A DNA stretch of 64,000 bases from Chloropicon primus (taxonomy: Eukaryota; Chlorophyta; Chloropicophyceae; Chloropicales; Chloropicaceae). The stretch lies in assembly GCA_023205875.1 (NCBI GenBank), contig CP060771.1, positions 310,001-374,000 on the forward strand, in the 5' to 3' direction. The translations under genes and the position numbers were made by a program. The notes under the pieces are model-generated. The model was not told the origin of the DNA and made no database searches. It saw nothing but the letters and a program-made list of their open reading frames with translations. Numbering within the stretch: the stretch's first letter is position 1; each line of letters begins with the position of its first letter. Positions 27,028 through 36,378 of this stretch are shown piece after piece.

Positions 27028-29163
27028 ATGTTGAGGAACCACAGCAGCACGAACGTAGCGTCCGCCACGGCGAAGAAGACTTACCCGACGTCGGCGGCAG
27101 ATTACGAGGTGCTCGATGTGGTTGGCCAAGGCGTGAGTGCAAAAGTGTTCCGGGCGCTTTGCAAACCTCTGAACGAGATCGTTGCCGTGAAAACGATAGA
27201 GCTGGAGGGAATGAACAGCAACTTGGAGGAGATCATGCGCGAGGCCAAAACCATGCGGATGGCGCAGCACCCCAACATACTCAGCTTGCACTGCTCCTTC
27301 GTCACCAAGGACAATGCGCTGTGGATGGTCATGCCCTACGTGGGGGGCGGCTCCGTCCTTAGTATCATGAAGTGGGCGTACCGAGACGGCTTGGAGGAGT
27401 CCTGGATCGCCAGCATACTCTGCGAGGTCCTCAAGTCCGTGGCGTACATGCACAAGAACAAGTTTATTCACAGGGACATTAAGGCCGGAAATATTTTGAT
27501 TGACTTGGACGGCCACGTGAAGCTGGGCGACTTTGGAGTGGCGGCCACCATGGAAAGGTCTGGCTCTTGGGGAAAGGGCGGGAACACTAGGCAGACGTTC
27601 GTGGGCACGCCTTGCTGGATGGCCCCGGAAGTGATGGAGCAAATCGAGGGCTATGACTGGCATGCCGACATCTGGTCGTTTGGAATCACCATGCTCGAAA
27701 TGGCCCACGGCCACGCGCCTTTCGCCAAGTACCCCCCAATGAAAGTGCTCCTCATGACGCTTCAAAACGAGCCGCCCAAGCTTGAGGAGTCTTACAAGCA
27801 GAGGCACTTCAGCAAGGCCATGAGGGAGGTTGTCCAGCTGTGCCTGCAAAAAGATCCGAAAAGGCGACCTACGGCAGCCAAGCTCCTGGAGCACAGGCTT
27901 TTCAAGAACGCCCACCACGACAAGGAGTTCCTCGTGAAGCACTTGCTCAAGGGGCTGCCTTCCCTGGTGGAGAGGGTCCACAACTTGTCCAACACAGTCC
28001 AGAAGAGCATGAAGACCAATAACGGCGGCGCGGGGGAGGGCGACAAGGACGTCTCGAGGTTTGCGGCCCAGCAGGAGATGGAGACCAAGTCCCAGGACGC
28101 GTACGTGAAGGGCGTGAGCGCCTGGGATTTTGACGTGAGTGCCCTCAAGATGGATGCCGCAAACGAGCCCTCCGGCGAGGATTCAAAGGCGACCGAGAAG
28201 AAGCTGGGCTTGAACGTTCAGGCCCCGGGCGGATCTCTTGGAGGGCCCGTTCAGGTGACTAGCCCCCTGAGCATCAAGCAGAAGACGCCTGCAGCGCACA
28301 AGGGGAGGTTTAAGATCAATCTGGAAGACGACGACGAGTCGCTGATGAATTCTCCGCCAACCTCGGGCAACAACATGCTGACGAGAAGGCTGAGCCAGAA
28401 GATTCTCGACACGAAGCCACTGGCGCAAGCGACCCAACCCGTTGCGAAGGAGAACGTGAAGAAGGAGCAAAGGGGCAGGTTCTTCATCAGTGGAGAGAAT
28501 GAAGACGAGAGGGACGATGTCCAGGACCTTGACGAGTTGAAAGCGCCGAAGAAGCAGCAGGACATGTCATCGTCCCAGCACGCCCAGTCCTCCGCGGCCA
28601 CCAAGCTCGACCAGGCTGCGTCCGAGTCGAGTGGGAAGCCTGCGAGTGCCGCCAAGGCCAAGGACGGCTCCCAGGCGCGAGGCGGAGCCGGCCCCGAGGC
28701 CTCGGTGTCGCCCCAAGTGGTGCAGTACCTCCAAGGCATGCAGGCGAGCTTGCAGCAGCAGCAGGACACTCTCAGCTACCTCCTCGGAAGCGGCGGCTCG
28801 TTGAAGTTGGGAGGGCAGAAAGGTGCCGCTCTCCAGTCCCCTCGCCCGCACTCGCTGCACGAGTCGGGACAGCACCACGCCCAGCTCCTGAAGTCCTTGG
28901 ACGAAATGACTTTGAGCATAAGGGGGCTCTGCGAAGAGAACGACAAGCTGAAAAAGAGGAACTTGCACTTGGAGAGGGAGCTCACCAAGTGCCAGAACAA
29001 GCTCTTGGAGCTCCAGGAAGCCAAGGAGGAGGAGGAGGAGGAGCAGCAAATGAAGCAGATCGAGAGGGTGAGCTCCCAAGTGATAAACGACAGGGACAAC
29101 GCGAGGCACCTGGCGAGCGCGAACAGGTCGCTCAGCGACAAGTCTTTGACGGGCGGCTCGTAA
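27028..29163 (+). CDS. STE20-family Ser/Thr kinase (GCK/SPAK-OSR1/BLUS1-like)
   Basis: A 711-aa kinase. The catalytic domain covers about 25-290: Gly-loop VGQGVSAKVF, VAVKTIE, HRDIKAGNILIDL, DFGVAATMERSGS and the STE20 signature GTPCWMAPEVMEQIEGYDW. The sequence is closest to the SPAK/OSR1 and plant BLUS1 group. The rest is a disordered linker holding two similar motifs (GRFKINLEDDDE and GRFFISGENEDERDD), and a C-terminal coiled coil (about 620-690, ENDKLKKRNLHLERELTKCQ). In plants BLUS1 relays blue-light signals; the role here is unknown. Intronless. A TGTAA, the green-algal type of poly(A) signal, lies near 29207. Confidence 0.9.
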   Translation: MLRNHSSTNVASATAKKTYPTSAADYEVLDVVGQGVSAKVFRALCKPLNEIVAVKTIELEGMNSNLEEIMREAKTMRMAQHPNILSLHCSFVTKDNALWMVMPYVGGGSVLSIMKWAYRDGLEESWIASILCEVLKSVAYMHKNKFIHRDIKAGNILIDLDGHVKLGDFGVAATMERSGSWGKGGNTRQTFVGTPCWMAPEVMEQIEGYDWHADIWSFGITMLEMAHGHAPFAKYPPMKVLLMTLQNEPPKLEESYKQRHFSKAMREVVQLCLQKDPKRRPTAAKLLEHRLFKNAHHDKEFLVKHLLKGLPSLVERVHNLSNTVQKSMKTNNGGAGEGDKDVSRFAAQQEMETKSQDAYVKGVSAWDFDVSALKMDAANEPSGEDSKATEKKLGLNVQAPGGSLGGPVQVTSPLSIKQKTPAAHKGRFKINLEDDDESLMNSPPTSGNNMLTRRLSQKILDTKPLAQATQPVAKENVKKEQRGRFFISGENEDERDDVQDLDELKAPKKQQDMSSSQHAQSSAATKLDQAASESSGKPASAAKAKDGSQARGGAGPEASVSPQVVQYLQGMQASLQQQQDTLSYLLGSGGSLKLGGQKGAALQSPRPHSLHESGQHHAQLLKSLDEMTLSIRGLCEENDKLKKRNLHLERELTKCQNKLLELQEAKEEEEEEQQMKQIERVSSQVINDRDNARHLASANRSLSDKSLTGGS

Positions 29164-29224
29164 GCCGGGCAGCCTCGCTCTCTCTGGGTGTGCGTGGGTG
29201 TGTGTTGTAAAATACAGTATTATT

Positions 29225-29935
29225 TCATTGCTCGTTCTTCCTGCGTTCCAGCTCAGCTTGCAGCTCCTCCACGCTCAGGTTCGAAAGGTCGGAGGACGTG
29301 CCATCCCCCTCGGCATCCGGGGCGCTCAAGCTCTCCTCGAACGTCGGCGTCGGGGCGGCTGGCTCCTCCGATCTGCCGGCGGTGCCCTCGCCCGCGTCCC
29401 CGCCCCAAGCCGCCGCCGCCGACTCCCTTCGCATCTCCTCCAAGTTCGACTCCTTCTCCTCGTCGCTCGCCCTGTAGGGCCTCGACGCGGACCCGCCGGT
29501 GCCCCGCATGCTTGTCTTGAACTCGTCCAAGCCAATCTCATCCTCGAGCGTGGTCTTGAACTCCTCGGACACCTCTTTCAGCTCCTGTATTGTGGGCTGG
29601 AAGGTCCGCAGCGTCTTTCCAAGACTCTTCGCGGCATCCGCCAGACCCTTCGGTCCGAAGACGAGCAGCGCAACGACGCCGATGACGAGCACCTCTGGCG
29701 TTCCCACGCCAAAGAGCGACGCCTTAGTCCTCAGCCTCGTCATGCCTCTCACACTTCTCCCCCTCAAGAGACCTCTTTCCCTCCTCCTTTCGCTCACCCG
29801 CGATCCCAAAAACTCCTGCCGTCGGTTACGAACAACCGTGACCGGAGTTCCCGCAACGCACGACCACCTCTTCTGCCCCCTGGCGCCTCCGCTTCCGCCT
29901 AGTGCTCCACCCATCGCCAATGCTCTCAGCGTCAT
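29225..29935 (-). CDS. TATB: thylakoid twin-arginine translocase subunit TatB/HCF106
   Basis: A 236-aa plastid protein, subunit of the delta-pH (Tat) pathway that moves folded proteins into the thylakoid lumen. The N-terminal ~65 residues are Arg-rich (transit). Next comes the hallmark segment ASLFGVGTPEVLVIGVVALL, then VFGPKGLADAAKSLGKTLRT and the amphipathic helix QPTIQELKEVSEEFK, all close to plant HCF106. The remaining tail is acidic and Pro/Ala-rich and ends in a predicted helix (LSVEELQAELERRKNEQ). The ATG at 29935 is used because the upstream frame opens with TTG. Its stop lies 61 bases from the kinase stop (convergent). Confidence 0.93.
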   Translation of the reverse strand: MTLRALAMGGALGGSGGARGQKRWSCVAGTPVTVVRNRRQEFLGSRVSERRRERGLLRGRSVRGMTRLRTKASLFGVGTPEVLVIGVVALLVFGPKGLADAAKSLGKTLRTFQPTIQELKEVSEEFKTTLEDEIGLDEFKTSMRGTGGSASRPYRASDEEKESNLEEMRRESAAAAWGGDAGEGTAGRSEEPAAPTPTFEESLSAPDAEGDGTSSDLSNLSVEELQAELERRKNEQ

Positions 29936-30638
29936 GACTTGGATCAATCCACGACCTCTTGCTCAAATCCGGGCCAAATCCTTCGAGGAAACGACGAATG
30001 GAAAAAGGAGAAGACGATGCTTCGCGTGAAAACCTTTCTCGTGTCGTCCAATGACCGCAAACTCCTCGAAACTGGCGATGAAAAGATCCCACTACTGAGT
30101 TCCCCCTCCGCCGACCGCTTATCCATTTGAGGAGAGTGGTCTGAGTGTACCGTATTTTGCATCAAATGGAACGCTCTTGGGGGAAGGGATATTTCCAAAC
30201 TTAACATCTAATTTTTGGTAAGTTGTTATCTCACTTTGTGGTGTACTTCAAATGTGAAGTAGTGGAACATTTCCAGGTCTGGTCAAAGTTGTCTTTTCTG
30301 AGTTGTCACTCAAGGAGACTGTGAAGAGGAGAGAGGGAAACGAGGTGAGTTTGGTTCCAAGTCCCAGTCGACTCCGTGCGCAATGCCGGGAGATGAGGAC
30401 AGATTTCAAAGCGTCACGTTTTTATCTTTCGATTGACCTCTCGCACGGAGCAAACTGAGGCCTTGGTCCCAAGTTTTGGTGCGGAAAGGACTGACTGAAT
30501 CTTCTTGGTCCCTTTGCTGCCATGTTCTGCCGTTTGCTCTGCCACTGCGAAGCTGTTGAGGAAGAAGAGGAGATCATTTTGCTTTGATCTGCTGATCACC
30601 ATTCATTGCTGTCCGAGGAGGAGGAGGAAGAAGGAACC
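29936..30638. other. divergent intergenic region, TatB / alpha-actinin
   Basis: A 703-base, comparatively AT-rich gap. One rightward motif copy at 30423-30444 with GGTGAGTTTGG about 80 bases upstream. No gene seen. Confidence 0.6.
30423..30444 (+). promoter_or_regulatory. dispersed leader motif, copy 15
   Basis: TATCTTTCGATTGACCTCTC, before the alpha-actinin gene (195 bases to the ATG). Confidence 0.55.
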
Positions 30639-33600
30639 ATGTCAAGCGGAGGGGTGAACACGGAAGGGCTTCTGCCATGGGAGGCCATACAGTTGAAAAC
30701 CTTCTTGAACTGGGCCAACTCTTTCATCGGCACGACGGACCCTGAGCTGAAGATTTTGGACCCCAAGACCGAGCTTGCGGACGGCATCAGGCTGATCACC
30801 CTAATGGAGAACCTGACCGGCGAGAAGCTCGGGAGGTATCACAAGAAGCCCAAGATGAAGGTCCATATGGTGGAGAACTTGAACTTGGCCCTCAAGGTGG
30901 TGAACGAGGCGTGCGAGAAGAAGAAGATTGGGTTGTTCTACTCGGCGGAGAACATGATCGAAGGAAACGTGAAGCTTTTCATGGGAATGCTTTGGGTTTG
31001 CATCAGCAAGTTCATGATCGATTTCATCAAGGAGGACGACAAGAACGCCAGGGACGCCTTGCTGTTGTGGTGCCAAAAGAAGACCGCTTCGTACGACAAC
31101 GTGACCATCGAGAGCTACAGGAGCGATGACTTCCAGAATGGCATGGCCTTCTGCGCTCTTCTCCACAAGCACAACCCCAAGAGCATTGACTTTGGCTCCC
31201 TGAGCCCGGCGAACAAGTGCGACAACTTGCAGCTCGCTATGGACGTGGCCAACGAGTGTTACGGCATCCCCAAGCTGATCGACGTGAGCGACATCAGGGA
31301 GTCACCGGAGACTGCTTACTTGGATGAGAAGACCTTGATGACTTACTTGTCCTTCCTGTGGAAGCAGTTCGCGAGCAGCAAGAAGGTGGAGAGGGTGATG
31401 GGCCACGTGTCCAAGATATGCCGCAAGGAACGCGTGAACCGTCAACTGATGCAGGGTTACGAGACCAGAGCCAAGAAGCTCTTGGAGTGGATGAAGAAGC
31501 AAAAAGATCAGTATAGGAACTTTGCTTTCGGCACCTCGGAGGAAGAGGTCAAGGCTTGTCAGCAGGCCCTCTTCGAGTTCAAGAAGAAGGAGAAGCCTAC
31601 CAAGTCCGCCGAGAAGGGCGATCTCGAGACCTCGTTGGCGTACTTGCAGACCAAGCTGCTGACGGAGGGCAGGCCGCCGTACAACATTCCCTCGGGAGTG
31701 AGCAGCCAGGAGATCAGCGAGAAGTGGGCCGACCTGTGCAAGAGGGAGACGAGCTACGAGGACGAGATCACCAGGACGATGATCATGATGAGGCAGGCCA
31801 ACCAGGTCATCAGCGGAATCATGTCCCATGCCGCGCACTACAGGGTGTGGATCGAGAACCTCCTTACCAGCGAGTACTTCACCAACGCCAAGAAGTGCGA
31901 TTCCCTCTCGCAAGCCGACGCCGCTTGCACCCAGCACGAGTTGTACGAGGACTCGTACGAGAAGTACAGGCTCAAGCTCGGAATGCTGCAGAAGAACTTG
32001 GAGAACGTGACCAAGTACACTAGGGGCATCACCCCGACCACCATGGACGAGGGGAAGGCCCAGCTGGCGGATCTCGAGAGCGACTTCCAGAAGCTGAGGT
32101 CCTCGCTCGCGTCGAGGAAGGCTGCGTTGCAGGCCGACCTTTTGAACCAGAGGGCCCTGGATGCCCAGCGCTTAGAGTTCGCCAAGAGGGCCGAGGAGTT
32201 CACCTCCTGGGTCGAGGACACCAAGGACGAGCTGAGCACGACCATCACCTGCGGCTCCGTCGAGGAGGTGAACGAGCTCGTGATGCTCCTAGAGGCGAAG
32301 AACGAGGAGATTTCTGGAAAGTGGTTCGAGATCGATGCCTTGGCGGCTTTGAACGACCAGAGCTGCGGCAGCGAGGACTCCGCGAACCCCTACACCCGCT
32401 TCACTGTCGCCGAGCTTGATTCGATGCTTCATGAGGTCTTGGAGATCGCGAACAACCGCGGCGAGCTCTTGGAAGCTGAGCTGAAGATGCAGACCGGCTT
32501 TGATGAGCTGAGGGAGACGTACTCGAGCGCCGCTTCCGAGTACATGGAGTGGGCCGAAGAGATGAAGAGGAAGGTTGCCACCAGTGATGCCGAGACTGGC
32601 ACCGCGGAGGACGAGCTCAACCTCCTGAACAAGTTGCTGGAGGACCTTGACATCTCTGGAAGGGAGAAGGTCCAAACCGTCGATACCAAGTACGACGCGA
32701 TTACCGAGAACGGCATCAGCCTCACCGCTGGCCGCGTCGATGACGCAGGAAACGCGATCAGGATCTTCTCCCCCGCTGAGATCAGCGGCGAGCACGAGCT
32801 GGTGGGCAGAATCATCCGCGAGAAGAGCGAGCTGATTCAGGAAGATATTGCGGCGAAGAACAAGTCCGCCGTCCCCGAGGACGTGCTTGCTGAGTTGGAG
32901 GAGGCCTTCAAGGTGTTCGACAAGGACAATGACGACAAGCTCGTGGAGAGCGAGTTCAAGGCCTGCTTGCAGACTCTGGACATGGAGTTCAAGGAGGTCA
33001 CCGATGCGAACCCTGGCCTTGCGGACAGGCTGCAGGAGGGCATCTCCTTGCAAGAGTTTGTGGACATCTTGGGCGCCATCTTCAAGGAGCAGGACACTTA
33101 CGAGTATTCCCTCGAGTGCTTCAAGATGCTTGCCGATGGCAAGGACACGATCACTGCGGCGGACTTGAACAAGTCTGACCTTGATCCCGAGGACATCGAC
33201 TTCCTGGAGGAGCTCATGTCCCAGTTGACCGAGCCCAACCAGAAGGGCGCCAGGCGAAGATCTCTCACCGGTGCTCCTGTGCTGGATTACAATCAGTTCT
33301 TGCAGGAGGTTTACCTTGGCAAGGCATCCGCGGCCGCCCAGGAGGAAGCAAGGTTGCAGGCCGAGGCCGATGCGGAGGAGCAAAAGCGTTTGGATGAGGA
33401 GGAAGCCGCGAGGGAGAAGGAAAGGGAGGAAAGGGAGGAAAGGGAGAGGAAGGAGAGGGAGAAGGCTGAGGCTGAGGAGAGGAAGGCCAGGGAGGAGGCA
33501 GAGGAGACCGCCAGGAAAGCTGCTGAGGAGGCCAGGAAGGCTGCTGAGGAGGCCAAGCGCAAGGCCGAGGAGGCCAAGCTCGCTGCTGAGGCGGAGGAGA

Positions 33601-34070
33601 AGAAGAGGAAGGAGGAGGAGGCCGCCAGGATTGCCGCCGAGGAGGAGAGGAAGAGAAAGGAGGAGGAGGCCAAGGAGAAGGTCAGGTTGGCCAAGGAGAA
33701 GGCCGAGGCGGAGGAGAGGAAGAGAAAGGAGCTCCAGGCGCAGAAGAGAAAGGAAGGAAAGCAGGGCATGCTTTACAAGAAGGGTGGAACCAAGGGCTCA
33801 AGCGTGTTCTCCAGGGCGAACTGGAACCAGAGATGGTTCGTTGTCGGTGAGGAAGGAATCTTGAGGTACTTCAAGGACCAGGACATGAAGGACATGAAGG
33901 GAGAGATCGTTCTCTCGGAGTGCAAGGCCTTCAGACTGGGCAACCACAGGGAGAGGCTCAACTGCGTGCTGTTTGAGCTGAAGAACGGAGAGACGTTCTT
34001 CATGAGCGCTGACAGTGAGACCGAGGCAGAGGATTGGCTTTCTGTTGTCAAGTTGTATGTTGAAGAATAA
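30639..34070 (+). CDS. alpha-actinin-like actin crosslinker with C-terminal coiled coil and PH domain
   Basis: A 1,143-aa intronless protein. Two calponin-homology domains form an actin-binding head (about 10-125 and 133-245; ARDALLLWCQKKTASYDNVT and GMAFCALLHKHNPKSIDF are alpha-actinin-like). A spectrin-repeat rod follows (about 250-740; YRVWIENLLTSEYF, NPYTRFTVAELDSML). Next are EF-hands (about 750-880): the first has a complete loop DKDNDDKLVESE, the second is degenerate. Conventional alpha-actinin ends here. This protein continues with a ~140-residue charged ERM-like coiled coil (about 900-1040) and a PH domain (about 1041-1143; GMLYKKGGTKGSSVFSRANW, RWFVVGEEGILRYFKD, EAEDWLSVVKLYVEE). 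The PH domain suggests tethering of actin to phosphoinositide membranes (inference). Confidence 0.92.
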   Translation: MSSGGVNTEGLLPWEAIQLKTFLNWANSFIGTTDPELKILDPKTELADGIRLITLMENLTGEKLGRYHKKPKMKVHMVENLNLALKVVNEACEKKKIGLFYSAENMIEGNVKLFMGMLWVCISKFMIDFIKEDDKNARDALLLWCQKKTASYDNVTIESYRSDDFQNGMAFCALLHKHNPKSIDFGSLSPANKCDNLQLAMDVANECYGIPKLIDVSDIRESPETAYLDEKTLMTYLSFLWKQFASSKKVERVMGHVSKICRKERVNRQLMQGYETRAKKLLEWMKKQKDQYRNFAFGTSEEEVKACQQALFEFKKKEKPTKSAEKGDLETSLAYLQTKLLTEGRPPYNIPSGVSSQEISEKWADLCKRETSYEDEITRTMIMMRQANQVISGIMSHAAHYRVWIENLLTSEYFTNAKKCDSLSQADAACTQHELYEDSYEKYRLKLGMLQKNLENVTKYTRGITPTTMDEGKAQLADLESDFQKLRSSLASRKAALQADLLNQRALDAQRLEFAKRAEEFTSWVEDTKDELSTTITCGSVEEVNELVMLLEAKNEEISGKWFEIDALAALNDQSCGSEDSANPYTRFTVAELDSMLHEVLEIANNRGELLEAELKMQTGFDELRETYSSAASEYMEWAEEMKRKVATSDAETGTAEDELNLLNKLLEDLDISGREKVQTVDTKYDAITENGISLTAGRVDDAGNAIRIFSPAEISGEHELVGRIIREKSELIQEDIAAKNKSAVPEDVLAELEEAFKVFDKDNDDKLVESEFKACLQTLDMEFKEVTDANPGLADRLQEGISLQEFVDILGAIFKEQDTYEYSLECFKMLADGKDTITAADLNKSDLDPEDIDFLEELMSQLTEPNQKGARRRSLTGAPVLDYNQFLQEVYLGKASAAAQEEARLQAEADAEEQKRLDEEEAAREKEREEREERERKEREKAEAEERKAREEAEETARKAAEEARKAAEEAKRKAEEAKLAAEAEEKKRKEEEAARIAAEEERKRKEEEAKEKVRLAKEKAEAEERKRKELQAQKRKEGKQGMLYKKGGTKGSSVFSRANWNQRWFVVGEEGILRYFKDQDMKDMKGEIVLSECKAFRLGNHRERLNCVLFELKNGETFFMSADSETEAEDWLSVVKLYVEE

Positions 34071-34149
34071 GTATTTTGGTGTAGTCGAACTTTTTCAGTA
34101 ATGTTATTTGCTTGCTGATCCATCCATCCGGATGATCCGTCATCGTCAT

Positions 34150-34182
34150 CATCATCATCATTGTTGTTGTTGTTGTTGTTAC
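34150..34182. repeat. (CAT)n/(TTG)n simple repeat
   Basis: Short triplet repeats in the 170-base gap between the convergent alpha-actinin and TyrRS genes. Confidence 0.7.
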
Positions 34183-34240
34183 ACATTAGGTTGGTTTTTG
34201 ATGACTCCAAACCGTTTACAAGATGTTTTTGTCTCTTCTT

Positions 34241-35881
34241 TTAGGTCAGCTCGACAATCATTTTGTTCTTCTTTCCTGCGGCTAGAAGCAAGAACCTTCC
34301 GTCGACAGCTTCCTCCTCCCCCACGACCTCCGCCTCCTCCTTCACGAGCCTGTTGTTCACCCGGATGGCCCCGCCCTTGATCATCCGCCGCACCGCGCTC
34401 TTGCTGGGCTGCAAGCCAACTTTCACGAGAAGGTCGACCGTGGGGAATCCCACCACCTCAGAGCGAGCTACCTGCGCGCTGGGAGCGTTGCCCGAGAGAG
34501 CGAGAGCCTCGAAGGCATCAAGGCTTGGCGGCCCATTGATCTTCTTCTGACTCTCAAAGAGACCTTTCGTGATCTTCAGCGCTTGGTCGAGGCCCTCCTG
34601 GCCGTGAACAAATTTCGTCACTTCCGCGGCCAAAACTCTCTGCGCTTCATTGGGCCCGGCGTGGCTCGGGTGGCTCGGATCCATGCTTGCCTCGATGGCC
34701 GCGACCTCGCTCATGTCCAAGAAGGTCAGCATCTTGAGGAACTTGACGACGTCTGAATCTGGCGTTCTCAGGAGGTGCTGGTACATGTGGTAGGGCGAGA
34801 GCTTGTTCCCGTCCAGCCAAATGGCTCCGCCCTCGCTCTTGCCGAATTTCTTCCCGTCTGATCCGACGAGGAGGGGAAACGTTATGCCATACGCCAAGGA
34901 CAAGTCTTCCGCCTCCCCCTCCTCCTCCTTCGGCCCAGCCGGATCGTCCTGACTGCACAGCCGTCTGATGAGGTCCGTGCCAGCGGTGATGTTTCCCCAC
35001 TGGTCGCTGCCTCCGATCTGTATCCTGCAGTCCTTGCTCCTGTACAGGTGCATGAAGTCGTAGCCCTGAAGAAGTTGGTAGGAGAACTCCGTGAACGACA
35101 TTCCACTTCCCTTGTCATCCTCGCCGGCAACCATCCTCGACTTGACAGAGTCCTTGCTCATCATGGCCCCCACCCTCGCGTACTTGCCAACGTTCCTCAG
35201 GAAGTCCAAGAACGTCATCCGCTCGAACCACTCCAAGTTGTTCAAGATCTCCACCTCCCCCCCCACGTTGCCCTGCTTCATCAGTTGGTTCAGCTGGTTC
35301 CCGATACAGGCCGTGTTGTGGTTCAGCGTTTCAACGTCGAGCATGGGCCTCTCCGCGCTCTTGCCGCTGGGATCGCCCACCAGCCCCGTTGCTCCCCCGC
35401 ACAGGCCAATCACCCTGTGGCCAGCCCTCGCGAACCAGGACAGCACGATGATCCCAAGCAAGTTCCCGAGGTGCAAGCTGTCCGCCGTGGGGTCGAAGCC
35501 GCAGTACACCGTCACCGGGGAGCAGTCCCTCCGCGCGAGCTCGCTCGCCAGGCCTTGCTCATTCGTGCAATCACTCAAGAGCTCCCTCTCTCTCAGAACC
35601 TCCAACACATCAAACCTCAATGCTGAAGCATTCACCGCCATCCTCTTCCCCTCCATCGTCGTGGAAGCTGATGATGACGGTGAGGATGATGGTGAGGATG
35701 CCCTGCAGAAGAGTGAAGATCCCATGGTCGTGCCACCCATGAACGAACCAGCCGGTCGAGCACTCAAAGGCCAGGGGCGGCATCCAGCACGAGAACGCAT
35801 CGCCGAGGTCGCAGCCACTCCGCATCGGGTGCGCACCGCCCTTGTCGCGTACTTGTGTCCAGCATGGCAAGCACACCACAT
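34241..35881 (-). CDS. organellar (bacterial-type) tyrosyl-tRNA synthetase
   Basis: 546 aa from ATG 35881, or 519 aa from ATG 35800; both leave an Arg/Ser-rich targeting peptide before the catalytic core. The class I signature HLGN (DSLHLGNLLGI) and KMSKS-like KFGKSEG are present. YCGFDPTADSLHLGN, GDPSGKSAERPM and QIGGSDQWGNITAGTDL are bacterial TyrRS motifs. A C-terminal S4 RNA-binding domain is visible (LQPSKSAVRRMIKGGAIRVN). This form serves plastid and/or mitochondrial translation; a cytosolic enzyme would be of archaeal/eukaryotic type. No introns. A leader motif copy begins just upstream. Confidence 0.93.
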   Translation of the reverse strand: MWCACHAGHKYATRAVRTRCGVAATSAMRSRAGCRPWPLSARPAGSFMGGTTMGSSLFCRASSPSSSPSSSASTTMEGKRMAVNASALRFDVLEVLRERELLSDCTNEQGLASELARRDCSPVTVYCGFDPTADSLHLGNLLGIIVLSWFARAGHRVIGLCGGATGLVGDPSGKSAERPMLDVETLNHNTACIGNQLNQLMKQGNVGGEVEILNNLEWFERMTFLDFLRNVGKYARVGAMMSKDSVKSRMVAGEDDKGSGMSFTEFSYQLLQGYDFMHLYRSKDCRIQIGGSDQWGNITAGTDLIRRLCSQDDPAGPKEEEGEAEDLSLAYGITFPLLVGSDGKKFGKSEGGAIWLDGNKLSPYHMYQHLLRTPDSDVVKFLKMLTFLDMSEVAAIEASMDPSHPSHAGPNEAQRVLAAEVTKFVHGQEGLDQALKITKGLFESQKKINGPPSLDAFEALALSGNAPSAQVARSEVVGFPTVDLLVKVGLQPSKSAVRRMIKGGAIRVNNRLVKEEAEVVGEEEAVDGRFLLLAAGKKNKMIVELT

Positions 35882-35942
35882 CCTCCTTCTCCGCCTTGAG
35901 TCACTCTCGTCGACCTCGCGACTCACTCAGAGAGCCGAATGC

Positions 35943-35974
35943 CTCAAGCGAGGGCTCGTTCGAAAGCCCTTGAG
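35943..35974 (-). promoter_or_regulatory. dispersed leader motif, copy 16
   Basis: Minus-strand GGGCTTTCGAACGAGCCCTC, then GCTTGAGG; 62 bases before the TyrRS ATG. Confidence 0.65.
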
Positions 35975-36219
35975 ACGCCCTTTTGCCCTCTGGCACTCTC
36001 CGCTCCAGTTTTGGCGCGTCTCGACGCCAGGAGGTCTCCCGAGGTCCTCGATGCCTGTGAGCCGCAAAAACGCGATATGGCTTATCGAGTTTCTATTCCT
36101 GGAGAGGCGGAGGAAAGCGAGAGGGAGAGGGAGGAACTGGATTGGGATTGGGATTGATTGCGAGGTGAGGACGTCGTGGGAAGCGAGAGAAAAGGCAAGA
36201 TCGGGAATTGTCACGCTTT

Positions 36220-36247
36220 GATCTTTCCAAAGAGCCCTCGCTTGAAG
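36220..36247 (+). promoter_or_regulatory. dispersed leader motif, copy 17
   Basis: GATCTTTCCAAAGAGCCCTC, then GCTTGAAG; 132 bases before the ankyrin ATG. GGTGAGGAC lies about 60 bases upstream. Confidence 0.7.
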
Positions 36248-36378
36248 CAATTGACGTGGTGGTGAGTTCTTGACAGAGGAAAAACTGGCTCGGTCACCTT
36301 GGCCAAGGTGGGTTTTGCTGGTAAGACAGCGTCCTCTTTGGCTTGAAGGGTCGCCAAGTCGACGGATTTTGAGTGCCG

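Larger units (their letters stand above)
35882..36378. other. divergent intergenic region, TyrRS / ankyrin
   Basis: A 497-base gap with one leftward (35943) and one rightward (36220) motif copy. No exons seen. Confidence 0.6.

Noticed and set aside
25924-27981. 685-codon minus-strand frame over the Ran/kinase promoter and kinase gene
   Set aside because: It crosses microsatellites, the tandem promoter units and the antisense of a clear kinase; its repeats come from the tandem DNA.
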